This document shows, in pieces, positions 61,502 through 64,000 of a DNA stretch of 64,000 bases. The stretch covers positions 30,790,162 through 30,854,161 of the forward strand of contig OU612067.1 of NCBI GenBank assembly GCA_914767715.1, in the 5' to 3' direction. A program made the translations under genes and the position numbers. Source of the DNA: Membranipora membranacea (lineage: Eukaryota; Bryozoa; Gymnolaemata; Cheilostomatida; Membraniporidae). Below the pieces are notes generated by a model that had not been told where the DNA came from, did no database searches, and saw only the letters and a list, made by a program, of their open reading frames with translations. Within the stretch, counting starts at the first letter, position 1, and every line of letters starts with the position of its first letter.

Positions 61502-63133
61502 CACAGCATTACAGCTGGCCTGTATTAGATTGTATTTTTCATTTATATCTTCTCCACAAGTCATAACGCTTATGATAAGCCGGTCTAACGCTTGATACTA
61601 TTAATTTCCATATTTGATTTAATTTTATTTATACTACTCAATTTCGGATGGTAGCCAGTATTAAGGATGTAAAAGAAATAAAGAAATTAATTGGTTATTA
61701 ATTTGATCATTAAAATGTTCAGGAATGTTACTGATATGTTATGTGCAAACAAAAATTATCTTTAATTCATTTTACAATATAAATTATTAAACTGATGTCA
61801 CAATGAACTCAAGTATGTTCTTCAAACCGGCAGCGCCTCTATAATTGATGGAAACTCATCACCCTAGAGAGCAGCATCACACACAAACTGCAATATTTTA
61901 GTTATTCTTTATCACCATTTATCGTTAGGCTTATCTTTCCTTGAATCATGTCCAGACAATTTCTGACAATTATTGTTACAAGAAGATGGGCATGATTCCA
62001 CTTTTTAATTCTTGTTCTCTTTTTGGATTTGGTCAACATCAAAAAAATAGCACAACTTTAGCTCGTAGGTAAACTAATGAACAAGTACTAATTGCTTAGA
62101 GATTATGGTATTGGTTTTCATCCTCTACACTCATTACAACTTGAGTTTTTGATATCGAAATGCTGTCAAATATTAATTTTTAAACAAAACATTGACATTG
62201 GATTGGTTATACAATTTATTAGAGTGCTCTTTTATGTTTGCATTGTTTATAAACAATCAACTTACTTCATGTGTAGGTGCTGCCAGCTTTTGATAATTTA
62301 AATAACCTGACAGTTGACTCCACCACTACCACCTCCTGTTTGAATAAGCTACAGCTACGGAGAACCAGCTAGGGTCCAAATAATCAATGTTTCAATTTTT
62401 TGTATTCTTGCTCAGTGAATTCGGCATAAAAGACATTTTACTTCTTCTTTTTTACAATACACCTGTGCTGCGGCATAAATCCAATCACTTTCATTTTTAT
62501 TTATGGTCATTTTCGTTATTTACTCTGTGAATCTATCAGTAGCAGCTTCCTACTATTTTATATGATATCTTTATATATAATTATATATGTAATACAAATT
62601 TTATTATTATTATCATCTTTCCCTTTGATTTTTATGGTGTGACAAAAACAAAAAGAAGCAGAATATAAGTTGATAATCATATCGTTTTATTATTATATTC
62701 ACAGATTTATATAGAATTTTATCGCTATCAATTGTGACATAGTGAATTTATGGCTAAATATATATATTCATTGTTGGCAGCAATGTGTAATATCAAGAAT
62801 TCAAATATGGAAGTACTTCAAATAGGGGGATAACTTATATGTTTGTTGTGAAGATCAGTTTTGATTTACTGCCTACGTTCATCAAAATTTGTATATCTAT
62901 AAGATGTGACAACTATAGCCGAATCGTTAACCGATGGCCAAAAAATTGCAGACAATTATCGAGAGAAACAATAAACTCAGATCATTAGTGATTATAGTGT
63001 GACAAATCAAAGTTGTCTTTCACTTCCTTATTTTGAAAGTCTGAATTTCCCTGCTAAGCCATCTGAGACTACTAAGCCTCCATAAACAGGCTGTCTAATA
63101 TGAATTAAAAAACTAGTTACTTGCGACATTGGT
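61502..63133. other. Intergenic AT-rich sequence
   Basis: I see no gene or repeat here beyond short AT runs such as 62570-62615. Confidence 0.45.
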
Positions 63134-63271
63134 TTAAGGTGGCAGTATGTTTACAGCTGAACTAGACCATCCTGTTGTTCCAACATACTCAGCTGTAAAT
63201 CGGTAAACCTGCCAGGACCCTGTATGCTGTTTTAGAACATGGAGGTTATATGTAGTGGAAGGGAGAAATTC
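63134..63271 (-). CDS. Possible terminal exon encoding an FN3-like half domain
   Basis: After a TTTTTGTTGCAG acceptor the minus strand reads EFLPSTTYNLHVLKQHTGSW, then FTAEYVGTTGWSSSAVNILP and a stop, 46 codons in phase 0. L-P-x-T-x-Y and the G-x-x-WS-x-S pattern match the second half of a fibronectin type III domain. The rest of the gene would lie to the right, in part beyond the window. Confidence 0.4.
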   Translation of the reverse strand, partial: EFLPSTTYNLHVLKQHTGSWQVYRFTAEYVGTTGWSSSAVNILPP

Positions 63272-63776
63272 CTGCAACAAAAATACAGTGGTGATATAAA
63301 CAGGTAAGCAGCTGTTAGGAGCATAGTGAGCATTGTGGAAAACAACCATAGTGAACCACAGATATATATATATACTTTTATTGGCAACCAGAGTCATATC
63401 ATTTGAAAATATGAGTGGTAGCCTTGATGTCTGTCCAAGGATCTTTTCATTATCCTAGCAGCCAGCCATACTCTGTATGACTAATAACTAAACCATATCT
63501 AAAGGTAACCTTTTTATCTGGCTTTTTCTCTGGGAGTAATGCCATCATGCCATATAAATTCAGGCATTTCAATTTTAGACATGTGAGGTGAAGGCTGTTA
63601 GGTCTGGTTTGGTTATGTTAGGCAATCGAGTCATCAAAATCTAATAAATGTAACCATTAAAATTAACTAAGAAAACTCTTCAATTTTTCTTATACTACAG
63701 TGAGTTTTGAGTAGTACTTACTCTTGATCATTGCCTGTTATAATGTGCTGTATATATTATCCTTTTTGACATGATT

Positions 63777-63866
63777 CTATATTCTTCAGTATCAATATTC
63801 TTATCCGCAAAAATAGTGGTGTCGTCAGGAAGTGTCCATGTTACCATTTTGGCAGCAGGAAACTAA
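63777..63866 (-). CDS. Possible FN3-like first-half exon
   Basis: After a GAGTTTAG acceptor the frame reads FPAAKMVTWTLPDDTTIFAD and then EEYRI. The V-T-W-x-x-P and Y-R-I spacing is that of FN3 strands A-C. It could precede the exon at 63134-63271, but I could not define a convincing donor. Confidence 0.25.
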
Positions 63867-64000
63867 ACTCATCGTAATGATGACACTGCCATCTGTCTGA
63901 TTTATACTGTGAGCTATGATATTAGCTTGTCGAGTATTTATAACAGAACCTAGAAACAAAATGTATCCTCAAATATAATCAAGAAACGCAGTGTCCTTGA

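Overview
The window is animal nuclear DNA: AT-rich, with many short exons bounded by GT/AG sites, introns of a few hundred bases, one intact tRNA gene, SINE-like sequences, inverted-repeat elements, an LTR retroelement and non-LTR reverse-transcriptase relics. The gene families (a CLCA secreted metallohydrolase homologue, a RING/B-box TRIM gene, BRICHOS-like sequences, Asn/Gly-rich secreted protein) suggest a marine invertebrate, possibly a lophotrochozoan. I cannot fix the phylum from the sequence. No CRISPR array, operon or prokaryotic feature is present.

Layout. 1.9-12.9 kb, plus strand: a complete 22-exon CLCA-family gene (1,235 codons when spliced, all phases consistent). It carries a roughly 250-residue insertion in the N-terminal hydrolase domain, and the usual HEWAH zinc motif reads REWAH. 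13.3-17.3 kb: a truncated inverted-repeat element, a tRNA-like SINE head, and a young 1.9-kb LTR element with two 433-bp LTRs in minus orientation. 17.77 kb: tRNA-Val(CAC). 17.8-20.3 kb, minus strand: a secreted protein with two copies of an unfamiliar Ig-like module. 21-25 kb: degenerate repeats and a reverse-transcriptase relic. 25.9-31.3 kb: a segmental duplication holding two damaged BRICHOS-like genes, one with a SINE inserted in its last exon. 32.3-33.3 kb: a full composite inverted-repeat element with tRNA-like segments.

36.4-41.2 kb, minus strand: a complete 8-exon TRIM gene (623 codons: RING, two B-boxes, coiled coil, beta-propeller-like C-terminus) with a palindromic element in an intron. 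43.7 kb: a MITE. 44.4-48.7 kb: exons of a possible small unknown protein. 50.0-53.1 kb: a plus-strand gene of unknown function facing a degenerate transposase-like gene. 53.9-55.1 kb: a non-LTR retrotransposon relic. 55.7-56.7 kb: another composite inverted-repeat element. 57.9-61.5 kb, plus strand: a complete gene with TATA box, leader intron and poly(A) signal for an Asn/Gly-rich secreted protein that ends in the same orphan module as the 18-20 kb gene. The right edge holds exon-like FN3 fragments.

The least ordinary signals are the altered CLCA hydrolase domain, the exon-shuffled orphan module shared by two secreted-protein genes, the composite inverted-repeat element carrying tRNA-like segments, and a sequence whose end matches the 5' end of U2 snRNA.
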